Source of the DNA: Cohnella sp. WQ 127256
GTDB lineage: Bacteria; Bacillota; Bacilli; Paenibacillales; Paenibacillaceae
Length of the DNA: 64,000 nucleotides
Assembly: GCF_024519285.1 (NCBI RefSeq)
Contig: NZ_JAMZCY010000005.1
Coordinates: forward strand, 124,001 to 188,000
Direction: 5' to 3'
Shown: positions 53,210 through 62,272 of the stretch, piece after piece
Layout of the letters: each line of letters opens with the position of its first letter
How positions within the stretch are numbered: position 1 is the first letter of the stretch
The notes under the pieces: generated by a model
The model's input: the letters and a program-made list of their open reading frames with translations, nothing else
Databases searched by the model: none
What the model was told of the DNA's origin: nothing
Made by a program: the position numbers and the translations under genes

Positions 53210-53998
53210 ATGATGACGAAATCACGCTTCCGTAGAGTGGTGATGGTGCTGCTTAGCGCCATCACCCTTTTGTCTATGTGGGGAAGTTGTTTACCCGTTA
53301 GGGCCGTCATAGCCAAACCTTCAAAAAAAATAAGCTGGACCGAGCTGGAACGCAGATTTGAAGGTGCTTTCGTTTTATCTGCTTCCTCTCAGGGTACCCG
53401 TAAAGTTGCTTTGACCTTCGATGACGTTCCAGATCCACGATTTACACCCCAAGTCCTCAATGTCCTAAAGAAGAAGGGAGTTGCAGCTACCTTCTTCGTC
53501 GTAGGGACTCGTAGTATGAAGCATCCTGATTTAGTGAGACGTATTAAGAAGGAAGGTCATAATTTAGGTAACCATTCTTATAGTCATCCCGATTTTTCTA
53601 AGATGTCCCTTTCACAGGTACAGGATCAGATCGGACGAGCGGAGAAAATAATTGAAGGAATTGTAGGATTTAAGCCACGACTTGTCCGCCCGCCTTATGG
53701 AGAGATCATGCCTAAGCAGCTGGAGTGGGCTAAGAAGCAAGGCTATACGGTTGTTAACTGGAATGTGGATTCTTCGGATTGGCGACAGCTGAGTGCGGAC
53801 CAGGTTTTTCGCAACGTGACTCGCTCAGTACGCCCAGGATCGGTCGTCCTTATGCATGCAGGTGGAGGAGTAGGGCAAAGTCTTTCAGGCACCGTAAAGG
53901 CGCTTCCGCGAATCATTGATTGGTTGCGCGCGCATGATTATGAGCCGGTTACTTTAACGGAATTGCTTGATATACCTGAGAAACGGAAGGTACGATGA
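53210..53998 (+). CDS. Polysaccharide deacetylase (NodB family)
   Basis: A 262-residue secreted enzyme with an N-terminal signal or anchor sequence (VVMVLLSAITLLSMWGSCLPVRAV). NodB motifs are visible: LTFDDVPDPRF (motif 1, two Asp), GNHSYSHPDF (motif 2, zinc-binding H-x3-H), LVRPPYGE (motif 3), DSSDW (motif 4) and VLMHAGG (motif 5). Motif 1 reads TFDDVPD rather than the usual TFDDGPD. It removes acetyl groups from peptidoglycan or chitin-like polymers. ATG at 53210 with GGGGAGG upstream is chosen over the GTG at 53189. A bidirectional terminator follows about 75 bases later. Confidence 0.88.
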   Translation: MMTKSRFRRVVMVLLSAITLLSMWGSCLPVRAVIAKPSKKISWTELERRFEGAFVLSASSQGTRKVALTFDDVPDPRFTPQVLNVLKKKGVAATFFVVGTRSMKHPDLVRRIKKEGHNLGNHSYSHPDFSKMSLSQVQDQIGRAEKIIEGIVGFKPRLVRPPYGEIMPKQLEWAKKQGYTVVNWNVDSSDWRQLSADQVFRNVTRSVRPGSVVLMHAGGGVGQSLSGTVKALPRIIDWLRAHDYEPVTLTELLDIPEKRKVR

Positions 53999-54073
53999 AA
54001 GGCTGAGTGAGTGCTGCTAAGGGGTTGTCAGGAATGTCGGAATTGGTATTTTAGAAAGCCACTTAACATGGAA

Positions 54074-54109
54074 AAAAACCATTGGTTCGCTTTCGAACCA
54101 ATGGTTTTT
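54074..54109. terminator. Perfect bidirectional terminator
   Basis: AAAAACCATTGGTTCG and CGAACCAATGGTTTTT are exact complements around a four-base loop, serving the deacetylase gene and the convergent LysM-3D gene. Confidence 0.92.
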
Positions 54110-54141
54110 GAAAATCTAATAGGTGCGTAATACCATTAACG

Positions 54142-54855
54142 CTATTTTAAGAAATACACTTTGATGTTTTGATAGCCGAAATCGGAAACGAAATCACGCG
54201 AGCCTGGAACGAAAATATCAATGCGATTCCCTTTGATTGCGCCACCAGCATCTGTTGCGGTTGCAACCATGCCGCCGGTCGGTAAACCTGTGAAATCGTA
54301 GCCGGTAATGTAGACCTTTGTTCCGAATGGAATAACTGCGGGATCTACAGCAATAGTTCCTAGCTTAAGTGGATTACCGAAATAGTCAACGGCGCCCCAT
54401 TGGCCATTTTCCTCTGTAGAGGCAGAATATGCAGTCGCTTTAATGTTCAAAACCTTGGAGAAAGCAAGGGATTGGCCATTTGCCGTCGTGAGTGCTTGGA
54501 CAGGCTTAGCGGCCTGGACATTTTCTTTGGCAGGCGCTTTTGCGGGTTCCTTAGCGCTTGATTTTTTGACGGGCTTTTTAGTGACAGATTCCTTGACGGG
54601 TTCTTTAGTGCTCGAAGTGTCGTCGGGGATGGCTAGCTTTAGTCCTGCATAAATGTTTAGTGGATCGACGTTGGGGTTCGCATTCATAAGCAGCTGCATG
54701 GGTATTCCTAATTGACTAGACAGCTTCCAGAATGTGTCGGAATCTTTAGCGGTGTAAGTGGTTGCCGCGTGTGCGGTTAATCCAGGGAGCATTAAGCTCG
54801 CTCCTAATACAAGGGCTGCTGATCGCGTGCTCAACATTTTCCAACTGTGCTTCAT
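54142..54855 (-). CDS. Secreted LysM and 3D-domain cell wall protein
   Basis: A 237-residue secreted protein: signal peptide ending around AHAATTY, a LysM domain (YTAKDSDTFWKLSSQLGIPMQ ... NIYAGLKLAIP, about residues 33-78), a Lys/Pro/Ala-rich linker with EPVKESVTKKPVKK repeats, and a C-terminal 3D domain (about 140-237) with the three Asp residues in AVDPAVIPFG, TDAGG and RIDIFVPG. 3D domains are lytic transglycosylase-like folds of the Rpf/YocH type that cut peptidoglycan. AGGAGG precedes the ATG. The leader carries a c-di-AMP riboswitch, as is common for such wall hydrolases. Confidence 0.9.
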   Translation of the reverse strand: MKHSWKMLSTRSAALVLGASLMLPGLTAHAATTYTAKDSDTFWKLSSQLGIPMQLLMNANPNVDPLNIYAGLKLAIPDDTSSTKEPVKESVTKKPVKKSSAKEPAKAPAKENVQAAKPVQALTTANGQSLAFSKVLNIKATAYSASTEENGQWGAVDYFGNPLKLGTIAVDPAVIPFGTKVYITGYDFTGLPTGGMVATATDAGGAIKGNRIDIFVPGSRDFVSDFGYQNIKVYFLK

Positions 54856-54877
54856 TAAGTAAGTCCTCCTAGAATGT

Positions 54878-55011
54878 TGGCCGGCGAGGTTAGCTGTCGG
54901 GTTCGGGTTGGGAGATCAACCTTATGCTTGAAAACGCAATTCACCCCAAGTACGTTACGGAAATCCGATATGTACTGTATTTCGTTCCCCCGCACCTAGT
55001 GGTTTAGGCCA
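54878..55011 (-). ncRNA. Second c-di-AMP riboswitch (ydaO type), upstream of the LysM-3D gene
   Basis: Read on the minus strand, the same conserved blocks appear as in the ktr leader: GCGGGGGAACG, TTGGGGTGAATTG, AACCCGAACCCGACAGCTAACCTCG and a closing P1 stem TGGCC/GGCCA. The peptide start is about 23 bases beyond P1 and the ribosome-binding site only 7 bases beyond. No intrinsic terminator lies between the riboswitch and the gene, so control may act on translation or by another mechanism. Confidence 0.85.
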
Positions 55012-55059
55012 GAATTTGTTGCGATAAAAGAACAATCGCGATGCTTCAAACGATTCCAA

Positions 55060-55065
55060 ATTATA
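55060..55065 (-). promoter_or_regulatory. Probable -10 element of the LysM-3D gene
   Basis: TATAAT on the minus strand, about 50 bases before the riboswitch core; no clear -35. The rest of the 54856-55163 gap is the riboswitch leader and a short stretch next to the LysR gene. Confidence 0.4.
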
Positions 55066-55163
55066 GGTGATATTACCGTTTGAATACATGTAAAACGTTA
55101 CCACAGTAAGGGGGCGGTTTACACTGGTAAGTGGAGGGAATAAGCAACAAACCCTTGGTACGA

Positions 55164-56078
55164 CTAGCCTTTTTGTTGGTTTTCGCGACGGGCAAAATAG
55201 GCTGTTGTTTCTTCAATGAGATAACGAGTAGAGGGTGCTAACCAAGCTGGATCACCGTGTATAAGAGAGGTTGTTCGATTGGTTTCTTCGAGTTCACGAA
55301 TGCGCACGAGCTGAAGATCATTGTCTTCCAGGACCTGCTGGCGCAAATAGGATTTAGGCAATAAGGTGCCCGCTCTACATGCAGATAGAAGACGGATGAT
55401 GGCTTCGAAGGAATCAATCTCCATTCTGACATCTGGCTTCAAGTTATAAAATCGGAACAGCTCGTCTGTAAGGTTACGATACCACGTGCCAGGAGCGAAC
55501 AAAATCATAGGTAAACCGTGTAAATCGGCCATCTCTAATTGAGTTCTTTCTAATATAATATGTGTTTTCGGGAGGACGAGGATAAGATGATCATCAAATA
55601 AGGGTAAACTAGTAATAGCAGGATCATCTATAACGGAAGAAGCAACGATTCCGAAATCGACCTTGCGTTCTTTAACGAGAGTCGCTATTTCATGGGATTT
55701 ACCTGTGATCGCTTTAATTTCCAAGTTAGGGTGCTTCTCTGTAATCGCAGTAATGAGATCGGGCAATGTTGTCTGAAGAGTCGTTAGACTTGCTCCAATG
55801 GTGGCAAGAGGAGCCTCTGAAGATTTGAATGTGTTTAGCTTTTGCAAAAAACTGCCGTGAAATTTGCGGAGCTCAAGCGCGAATTCGTAGGTGACTTGTC
55901 CAGCTGCGGTTAATTCAAGCCTCTTGCCGATTCGTCGGAACAGATCGACTTCAAGCTCCGATTCAAGACGAGCAAGACGACGAGATAAGGCAGGTTGCGA
56001 TAGATTTAATCTTTCAGCAGCTTTGTTCAAACTTGTTTGTTCAACAATAGTTGCGAATAACCTCATATCCTCAAGCAT
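55164..56078 (-). CDS. LysR-family transcriptional regulator
   Basis: A 304-residue LysR regulator. The N-terminal helix-turn-helix is FATIVEQTSLNKAAERLNLSQPALSRRLARLE; the C-terminal effector domain runs from about residue 90. It is divergent from sdhCAB with about 170 bases between the sdhC start and its own ATG, the usual arrangement when a LysR protein controls the neighbouring operon. The effector is unknown. AT-rich DNA around 56105-56130 contains T-N11-A-like candidate sites. Confidence 0.88.
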   Translation of the reverse strand: MLEDMRLFATIVEQTSLNKAAERLNLSQPALSRRLARLESELEVDLFRRIGKRLELTAAGQVTYEFALELRKFHGSFLQKLNTFKSSEAPLATIGASLTTLQTTLPDLITAITEKHPNLEIKAITGKSHEIATLVKERKVDFGIVASSVIDDPAITSLPLFDDHLILVLPKTHIILERTQLEMADLHGLPMILFAPGTWYRNLTDELFRFYNLKPDVRMEIDSFEAIIRLLSACRAGTLLPKSYLRQQVLEDNDLQLVRIRELEETNRTTSLIHGDPAWLAPSTRYLIEETTAYFARRENQQKG

Positions 56079-56247
56079 ATGGGCAGCCTCCTCTTATGCA
56101 CAATTGTTATAAGTATTAATATTAAATAAGCAGTTCCATTATAAGCGGAAATAGAGTAATCTTAAAAGCGGTGACAAAGTGGTGACGAATAGAAAGATGC
56201 CGTCATCTATGTCGAAGCCCGGACACGAAAGGAGAGCAACCACACAC

Positions 56248-56919
56248 ATGAAAGGTAATTCTTATTTGCCGCGAAAGATCCACTCGCTGCTAGGCGTAAT
56301 TCCGCTCGGATTGTTCATTGTCGAGCATGCGCTAACAAACTACTCCGCTTATGAGGGAGGAAAGGAAGGCTTTTCAGATAGTATCGACCTTCTGAATAGT
56401 TTGCCCCTCGTCTTATGGATGGAAATTTTCTTAATTTGGTTGCCTATTTTGTTTCACGGAGTATACGGTCTGTATATTGCCTATCAATCGAATATCAACA
56501 CGGGTAGATTCAGTTACGGTCGTAACTGGGCATTTACTGCGCAACGGATAACAGGGGTAATAACCTTCATCTTCATTGCATGGCATTTCTACGAAACTAG
56601 GCTCCAAGTGGCACTGGGTAATGTATCGCACGAGGAACTGGGACAGCACATGAATAGTATTGTCAGCGATCCGCTCGCCTTTACAGCCTACATTATCGGG
56701 GTTCTAGCAGCAACGTTCCACTTCGCGAATGGTCTATGGGCATTCCTCGTAAGCTGGGGAATCACAGTTGGACCACGTGCACAGAAGGTTTCCTCTAATA
56801 TTTGCATGGTTATCTTCGTAATCATCGCGGCTCTGTTCTTGTTGTCCCTGTTTGCGTTCCGCGGTGATGAGTTCGCTTCGGCTGCAGCAACGGCGCTAAG
56901 TTCAGTATCGGTAGGTTAG
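56248..56919 (+). CDS. sdhC: Succinate dehydrogenase cytochrome b558 subunit
   Basis: A 223-residue membrane anchor with five helices, the single-subunit type of Bacillus sdhC. Candidate heme-ligand histidines are in LFIVEHALTNY, LFHGVYGLYIAYQ, FIAWHFYET and ATFHFANG. It docks the SdhAB flavoprotein/Fe-S pair and carries two heme b for menaquinone reduction. ATG 56248 with AAAGGAGAG upstream is preferred; the open frame from 56179 is not conserved. sdhA follows after 19 bases. Confidence 0.92.
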   Translation: MKGNSYLPRKIHSLLGVIPLGLFIVEHALTNYSAYEGGKEGFSDSIDLLNSLPLVLWMEIFLIWLPILFHGVYGLYIAYQSNINTGRFSYGRNWAFTAQRITGVITFIFIAWHFYETRLQVALGNVSHEELGQHMNSIVSDPLAFTAYIIGVLAATFHFANGLWAFLVSWGITVGPRAQKVSSNICMVIFVIIAALFLLSLFAFRGDEFASAAATALSSVSVG

Positions 56920-56938
56920 AGGGAGGAGAAACATACAC

Positions 56939-58696
56939 ATGGCTACAAAAAAAGTAATCGTCGTCGGTGGCGGTCTTGCCGGCTTGATGGCGACAATTAA
57001 AGCAGCAGAAGCAGGAGTACGCGTTGATCTATTCTCGGTCGTTCCTGTTAAAAGGTCTCACTCCGTATGTGCCCAAGGTGGCATCAACGGAGCTGTAAAT
57101 ACAAAAGGTGAAGGCGACTCCCCATGGGAGCACTTTGACGATACGGTATATGGCGGAGATTTCTTAGCCAACCAACCGCAAGTTAAGGCGATGTGCGAAG
57201 CAGCGCCTGGTATTATCCATTTGATGGACCGGATGGGCGTTATGTTCAGCCGTACGTCGGAAGGATTGCTTGATTTCCGTCGTTTCGGCGGAACCCAATA
57301 TCACCGTACCGCTTTTGCCGGTGCAACGACTGGACAACAGTTGTTGTATGCATTGGACGAGCAAGTTCGTCGCTGGGAAGCTGCTGGTCTCGTACAGAAG
57401 TATGAGCACTGGGAGTTTACTTCGGTTGTGCTGGACGATGACGGCGTATGTCGTGGGATTGCTGCACAAGATCTTCGTTCGATGGAATCCGTTACTTTCC
57501 GTGGAGATGCAGTTATTATGGCATCTGGTGGTCCTGGGATCATTTTCGGTAAAACAACGAACTCCGTTATTAATACGGGAACTGCCGCAAGTGCTGTTTA
57601 TCAGCAAGGCGTTTATTATGCGAACGGTGAGTTCATCCAAATTCACCCGACTGCGATTCCAGGCGACGATAAACTACGCCTCATGAGCGAATCCGCACGG
57701 GGCGAAGGCGGCCGGATCTGGACTTACAAGGACGGCAAGCCATGGTATTTCCTTGAAGAGAAATATCCTGCTTACGGAAACCTTGTTCCTCGGGATATCG
57801 CTACTCGCGAAATTTTCGACGTGTGCGTAGAGCAGAAGCTCGGAATTAATGGCGAGAACATGGTTTACCTTGATCTATCTCATAAGGATCCTAAAGAGCT
57901 GGACGTTAAGCTTGGGGGAATTATTGAGATTTACGAGAAGTTCATGGGCGATGATCCACGCAAAATTCCGATGAAGATTTTCCCGGCGGTTCACTATTCC
58001 ATGGGCGGAATTTGGGTAGATCACAATCAAATGACGAATATTCCTGGCTTGTTTGCTTGCGGGGAATGTGAATATCAATATCATGGTGCGAACCGTCTGG
58101 GAGCGAACTCGCTCTTGTCCGCTATTTATGGCGGGATGGTTACTGGACCGAAGGCGATCGAATACATTAACGGCTTGAAGAAATCGGCTGAGGATGTTGC
58201 AGCGAGCGTGTTTGAGCAAGAACGGAACAAACAAGCGAATAAATTCGAGTCGATCTTGAAAATGGACGGCACGGAAAACGCTTATGTTCTGCACAAGGAG
58301 CTTGGCGAGTGGATGACGAACAACATGACCGTTGTTCGCCACAACAAGAAGCTGCAAGAGACAATCAACAAGATCAAAGAGCTGAAGCAGCGCTATAAGA
58401 ACATCAACATCAACGATGCAGCTCGGTGGAGCAACTCTGGAGTTGCGTTTACTAGACAGCTGTGGAACATGATGGAGTTGGCTGAGGCGATGACTCTTGG
58501 GGCTCTTCTCCGTGATGAAAGCCGCGGTGCTCACTATAAGCCGGATTTCAAAGAGCGCGATGATGAGAACTTCCTGAAAACAACCAAAGCTAAGTGGACT
58601 GCTGAAGGTCCGCAAATTTCATATGAAGAAGTCGATGTATCCCTAATTACGCCTCGGAAACGCGACTACTCCACTGACAAGAAGAAGGAGGGCTAA
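56939..58696 (+). CDS. sdhA: Succinate dehydrogenase flavoprotein subunit
   Basis: A 585-residue flavoprotein oxidising succinate to fumarate. FAD motif VVGGGLAGLMATIKAAEAG; the covalent-FAD histidine is in RSHSVCAQGG; active-site segments are QIHPTAIPG and SARGEGGRIW, with HYSMGGIWVD later. The C-terminal domain (about residues 440-560) has the usual helical part. GGGAGGAG precedes the ATG. Part of the sdhCAB operon; sdhB begins 3 bases after its stop. Confidence 0.97.
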   Translation: MATKKVIVVGGGLAGLMATIKAAEAGVRVDLFSVVPVKRSHSVCAQGGINGAVNTKGEGDSPWEHFDDTVYGGDFLANQPQVKAMCEAAPGIIHLMDRMGVMFSRTSEGLLDFRRFGGTQYHRTAFAGATTGQQLLYALDEQVRRWEAAGLVQKYEHWEFTSVVLDDDGVCRGIAAQDLRSMESVTFRGDAVIMASGGPGIIFGKTTNSVINTGTAASAVYQQGVYYANGEFIQIHPTAIPGDDKLRLMSESARGEGGRIWTYKDGKPWYFLEEKYPAYGNLVPRDIATREIFDVCVEQKLGINGENMVYLDLSHKDPKELDVKLGGIIEIYEKFMGDDPRKIPMKIFPAVHYSMGGIWVDHNQMTNIPGLFACGECEYQYHGANRLGANSLLSAIYGGMVTGPKAIEYINGLKKSAEDVAASVFEQERNKQANKFESILKMDGTENAYVLHKELGEWMTNNMTVVRHNKKLQETINKIKELKQRYKNININDAARWSNSGVAFTRQLWNMMELAEAMTLGALLRDESRGAHYKPDFKERDDENFLKTTKAKWTAEGPQISYEEVDVSLITPRKRDYSTDKKKEG

Positions 58697-58699
58697 GCC

Positions 58700-59467
58700 A
58701 TGGCAGAAACAGCAACAGCAACTGGTCGTAAGGTAAAGTTTATTATTACGCGTCGGGAGCGTCCGGAAGCCGCCCCATTCACGGAGGAGTTTGAAGTTCC
58801 TTACCGGCCGAATATGAATGTCATTAGCGCGTTGATGGAAATTCAACGTAATCCTGTTAAAGCTGATGGCGCGAAAACATCCCCAGTATGTTGGGAATCC
58901 AACTGCCTAGAGGAAGTTTGCGGTGCATGTTCGATGGTAATTAACGGTAAACCACGTCAAGCTTGTAGTACTTTGATTGACAAGCTAGAGCAGCCGGTTC
59001 GGTTAGAGCCAATGTCCACGTTCCCAGTCGTGCGTGACTTGGTCATCAACCGTGAACGGATGTTCAACGCGCTTAAGAAGGTTAAAGCGTGGATTCCAAT
59101 CGATGGAACTTATGATCTTGGTCCTGGTCCTCGGATGGCGGAGTCGAAGCGTCAGTGGGCATACGAGCTATCCAAGTGTATGACCTGTGGTGTCTGCCTT
59201 GAAGCATGTCCGAACGTTAACGATCGGAACAGCTTTATCGGTCCTGCTTCTATCTCGCAAGTGCGTCTCTTCAATGCGCATCCAACGGGTGAAATGAACG
59301 CTGCTGAGCGTCTGGAAGCACTGATGGAGGAAGGCGGTATCGAAGGTTGCGGTAACTCGCAAAACTGCGTCCGCTCATGTCCGAAGGGCATTCCACTCAC
59401 CACTTCAATCGCAGCAATGAATAAAGACACAACTAAGCACATGTTCAAACAATGGCTTGGTCTGTAA
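58700..59467 (+). CDS. sdhB: Succinate dehydrogenase iron-sulfur subunit
   Basis: A 255-residue Fe-S protein. Clusters: [2Fe-2S] in CWESNCLEEVCGACS with a further Cys; [4Fe-4S] in CMTCGVCLEACP; [3Fe-4S] in CGNSQNCVRSCPKG. It passes electrons from SdhA to the heme/menaquinone site of SdhC. GAAGGAGGG ribosome-binding site lies in the end of sdhA. A terminator begins 10 bases after its stop. Confidence 0.97.
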   Translation: MAETATATGRKVKFIITRRERPEAAPFTEEFEVPYRPNMNVISALMEIQRNPVKADGAKTSPVCWESNCLEEVCGACSMVINGKPRQACSTLIDKLEQPVRLEPMSTFPVVRDLVINRERMFNALKKVKAWIPIDGTYDLGPGPRMAESKRQWAYELSKCMTCGVCLEACPNVNDRNSFIGPASISQVRLFNAHPTGEMNAAERLEALMEEGGIEGCGNSQNCVRSCPKGIPLTTSIAAMNKDTTKHMFKQWLGL

Positions 59468-59477
59468 TAGAACTATC

Positions 59478-59517
59478 GCCGCCAGTGGGGAATGATCCCG
59501 CTTGGCGGCTTTTTTTA
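59478..59517 (+). terminator. Terminator of the sdhCAB operon
   Basis: GCCGCCA and TGGCGGC form a 7-bp stem with a partly paired loop, followed by seven or more T residues. Confidence 0.85.
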
Positions 59518-59596
59518 TTTTAATGTTAACATCGTCGCTGAATGTGAGCAGGCACCCTCGCCATAGCGGAAAAAACCAACAATGAGCGCCACTTAG

Positions 59597-59640
59597 ATAA
59601 AAAAGACGTCCTCATCCGTGATAACGGAATAAGGACGGTC
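59597..59640 (-). terminator. Terminator of the vanY-type operon
   Basis: On the minus strand GTCCT..CCGT pairs with ACGG..AGGAC around a short loop, followed by TCTTTTTT. It lies just past the end of the beta-propeller lipoprotein gene. Confidence 0.8.
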
Positions 59641-59660
59641 TCGATTCAGCCAACCTTACC

Positions 59661-60773
59661 CTAACTCACCCGAACAAGGTAGGTCATAAACCGGTTGCGG
59701 CTTTGCTGTTCGTCTGGCTGAGTGGCAGATACCATTAGACGGTTGCCCGTAGGACTCCAATTAAGAGGGTCAGCGATGAATTTAATGTCAACGGATAATG
59801 CGGAAGGTATCCCTGTCGATGCATCGGCAACATAAATTCCACGGACGGTGCCATTTGGAGTTATTGCAGCGTAGGCGAGTTTGTTTCCATCAGGTGACCA
59901 AGAGGTACCATAGATTTGCGAATCTTGAGCAATGGCTTGAAGGATTGTCCCTTGGAGATCCGTAATAAGAAGCTCCATTGCGCCACTCTTAACTTTACGA
60001 ACAATCGCTAAACGTTGCTCATCCGGAGAAGGTACCATCCAAACAACATTGCTGATGGGCAATATGTCGGGCTCCCCTTCAAGGGTGCTTGTCATCAATG
60101 CGCCTTTAAGCGATGTGAAGAACAAGTGGTCATTCATATAAGCAATGTTACTCGTAAAAGGATTTGCAGAGTCCAGTAGCTTACGAGGAGAGGAGTTTCC
60201 CGCATCGGCCGTATAAATCGTACCGTCGATGGTAGCATAGACAATAGAATCGTTATCAACCCAACGTCCATTCTGAATATCCATGGCGTCAGTGTCTGTG
60301 AAAGCTGTTGCCTTACCCGTAGTAATATCGTAAGTTAAGCCTTTGCCCGTATTACTTTGTAAAGAGTAGGTTTTATAAAAAACCTTCGTTCGGTCAGGGC
60401 TGACTTGAGCATACCCTTGATTTTCATTGGCGGGATGAAGAGGGGTTTGCACGTTCGTCAGAAGAGAGTACGTGTAAAGATTGTGGGGGTACCACTCCGA
60501 TCCTTCCGCTTTTTCAGGCAAATAATTGTGATTTTCCCTGTCGATAATGATCTTCTCTTCACTTAACCAATCCATTCCCCGAACGTCGTCTAATCGGACA
60601 ATGGAATCGACCACCGATTTTTCATAAGTTGTTTTTTCTGGATTATCCATAACGGTTATATATTTGTCTGAAGCTCGATTCTCTTCTCTATTCGTAACCT
60701 CTTGCTGCTGACAACCGACAAGGAAGAGCAGGAATACAAGCCCAATCCAACTAGTGAATTTATTCAAACTCAT
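59661..60773 (-). CDS. Lipoprotein with TolB-like beta-propeller
   Basis: A 370-residue secreted lipoprotein (lipobox FLVGCQQ). The mature region has repeated beta-strand units with DxxxV..., SPDRTKVFY, SPDEQRLAIV, WSPDGNKLAYAAI and WSPTGNRLMVSA, the WD40/TolB-type propeller pattern. It is translationally coupled to the sensor kinase upstream (the ATG lies 4 bases over its stop), so it may act as an outside partner that reports to or tunes the two-component system. That role is inference. Confidence 0.75.
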   Translation of the reverse strand: MSLNKFTSWIGLVFLLFLVGCQQQEVTNREENRASDKYITVMDNPEKTTYEKSVVDSIVRLDDVRGMDWLSEEKIIIDRENHNYLPEKAEGSEWYPHNLYTYSLLTNVQTPLHPANENQGYAQVSPDRTKVFYKTYSLQSNTGKGLTYDITTGKATAFTDTDAMDIQNGRWVDNDSIVYATIDGTIYTADAGNSSPRKLLDSANPFTSNIAYMNDHLFFTSLKGALMTSTLEGEPDILPISNVVWMVPSPDEQRLAIVRKVKSGAMELLITDLQGTILQAIAQDSQIYGTSWSPDGNKLAYAAITPNGTVRGIYVADASTGIPSALSVDIKFIADPLNWSPTGNRLMVSATQPDEQQSRNRFMTYLVRVS

Positions 60774-62272
60774 AAGAGATCCTCCTTGTTAGAAGAGTGA
60801 TGGTGTAATGGGAAGGACAATCGAAAGGTTGCTCCCTGACGAACTCTGTTGCCAAGGTCATCATCTATTAACTCAATTGTTCCGTTATGCTTCTCAATCA
60901 GTTGCTTGACAAGAGCAAGCCCTAGACCGGTTCCACCGCTCTGTCTTGATCGGTCCTTGTTCACCGTGTAGAAGGGTTCGAAGATTTTGTCGCGTGCTTC
61001 TAAGGGGATACCAATACCGGTATCTGAGATTTCGATGATCGCTCTGTTAGGGGCAACCCTGTTGGATATCGTAATGCTTCCACCCGGTACATTGTATTTG
61101 ATAGCATTATCGAGCAGATTCATGAGGATATGTACAACACTTTCCCGATCGGCCCATAGGGTTACGTCTTCTAGTCGGTGAGTGATGTTGACTCCAAATC
61201 TTTCTGCATTTGCCCTCATCCTGCCTATTACATCGAGTAACAATTCTTGAATGTTCACGCTCTCCGCTTGAAATTCAAAATCATACTTTTCCAAAATCGC
61301 AAGTCGCAGGATCATCTCAACCATATCCGTAAGTCGATCCGTTTCAAGCTGGATATGGTGTATGGCATCATCATGCATATCCCTATCATCGCTATACAAC
61401 TCCATTAGCTCGGAATAAGCCTTGATAGAAGTTAGTGGAGTTTTAAATTCGTGACTAATATTGCCGATGAATTGCTTCTGCTGCTGTTCGAGCTTCTGAA
61501 GCTTGTCTACGGCTTTACGCAGCTTTGTTTCCTCCGATTTCATGGCGGTAATATTATTCTGAATTTCCGAACTCATGTAGTAAATTCCTTGGCTGAGCTG
61601 GCCCAATTCATCTTTGCGTTTAAGTGGGGGTGATTCAATAAACTGCCCCCTTCGGATTCTTTCAGCGGCATGGTTAAGGACAATGATTGCAGAGGTCGCA
61701 CGCTGGAAATAGAGGTAACCAAGAATAAAGTTAGCAGCGAGAACGACCGTGCCAGTGAAGAGGAAGAGGCCCGCAATCGTATCGTAAAACCGGATGTCGT
61801 TCGTCAAGGAGTATTGAAACTGAATGACCCCCATCTGACTCTCAGGTCCTTGTAAGGGGGTCAAGTAAAGCAACGATTGTCCTTCCTGCTGATAGGCGAT
61901 CTTCCCCTGTAGCGCATACGATAAGGCATTTTCCACTTCGTATGGTGAGCTTAGGGGGACGGAATCGCCAACTTTTTTTCCGATGTTATCGTATAGAACG
62001 ACATGTAACCCAGAATACACCGCTAAGTCCATGGAAAATTGCTGTCCCCGTGTTCGTAGAAAAGGCTGAGCTGCGATAGGAGGAGAGGTAAGGTAAGCTT
62101 GCTTAATGGATAGATTAGCTATTCTTGTTTGCTGTAATAGCTCCTTCTCCATTCTTAGCTGCTGCTCGTCCTTGATTCCTCTGAGAACGACAATGCTTAA
62201 GACAAGAATCGTGACTAATAGTAATGCAGCGAGGAATAGACTGAACTTGATTTTGATACTTACGGCGGTCAT
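60770..62272 (-). CDS. Sensor histidine kinase (PhoR/VicK-like layout)
   Basis: A 500-residue histidine kinase. Helix 1 (KFSLFLAALLLVTILVLSIVVL) and helix 2 (about residues 170-190) bracket an extracellular sensor domain of about 130 residues. Then HAMP, HisKA with phospho-His274 in GNISHEFKTPLTS, N-box MNLLDNAIKYN, G1 DTGIGIP and G2 GGTGLGLAL. The gene overlaps both the regulator upstream and the lipoprotein downstream by 4 bases, forming a tight cassette. Confidence 0.92.
   Translation of the reverse strand: MTAVSIKIKFSLFLAALLLVTILVLSIVVLRGIKDEQQLRMEKELLQQTRIANLSIKQAYLTSPPIAAQPFLRTRGQQFSMDLAVYSGLHVVLYDNIGKKVGDSVPLSSPYEVENALSYALQGKIAYQQEGQSLLYLTPLQGPESQMGVIQFQYSLTNDIRFYDTIAGLFLFTGTVVLAANFILGYLYFQRATSAIIVLNHAAERIRRGQFIESPPLKRKDELGQLSQGIYYMSSEIQNNITAMKSEETKLRKAVDKLQKLEQQQKQFIGNISHEFKTPLTSIKAYSELMELYSDDRDMHDDAIHHIQLETDRLTDMVEMILRLAILEKYDFEFQAESVNIQELLLDVIGRMRANAERFGVNITHRLEDVTLWADRESVVHILMNLLDNAIKYNVPGGSITISNRVAPNRAIIEISDTGIGIPLEARDKIFEPFYTVNKDRSRQSGGTGLGLALVKQLIEKHNGTIELIDDDLGNRVRQGATFRLSFPLHHHSSNKEDLL

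Noticed and set aside
57875..58615. A 246-codon open frame on the minus strand inside sdhA, and similar long frames elsewhere opposite real genes
   Set aside because: They lie wholly inside a strongly conserved gene on the other strand, have no ribosome-binding site, and read as unrelated low-quality sequence; they are by-products of codon use.
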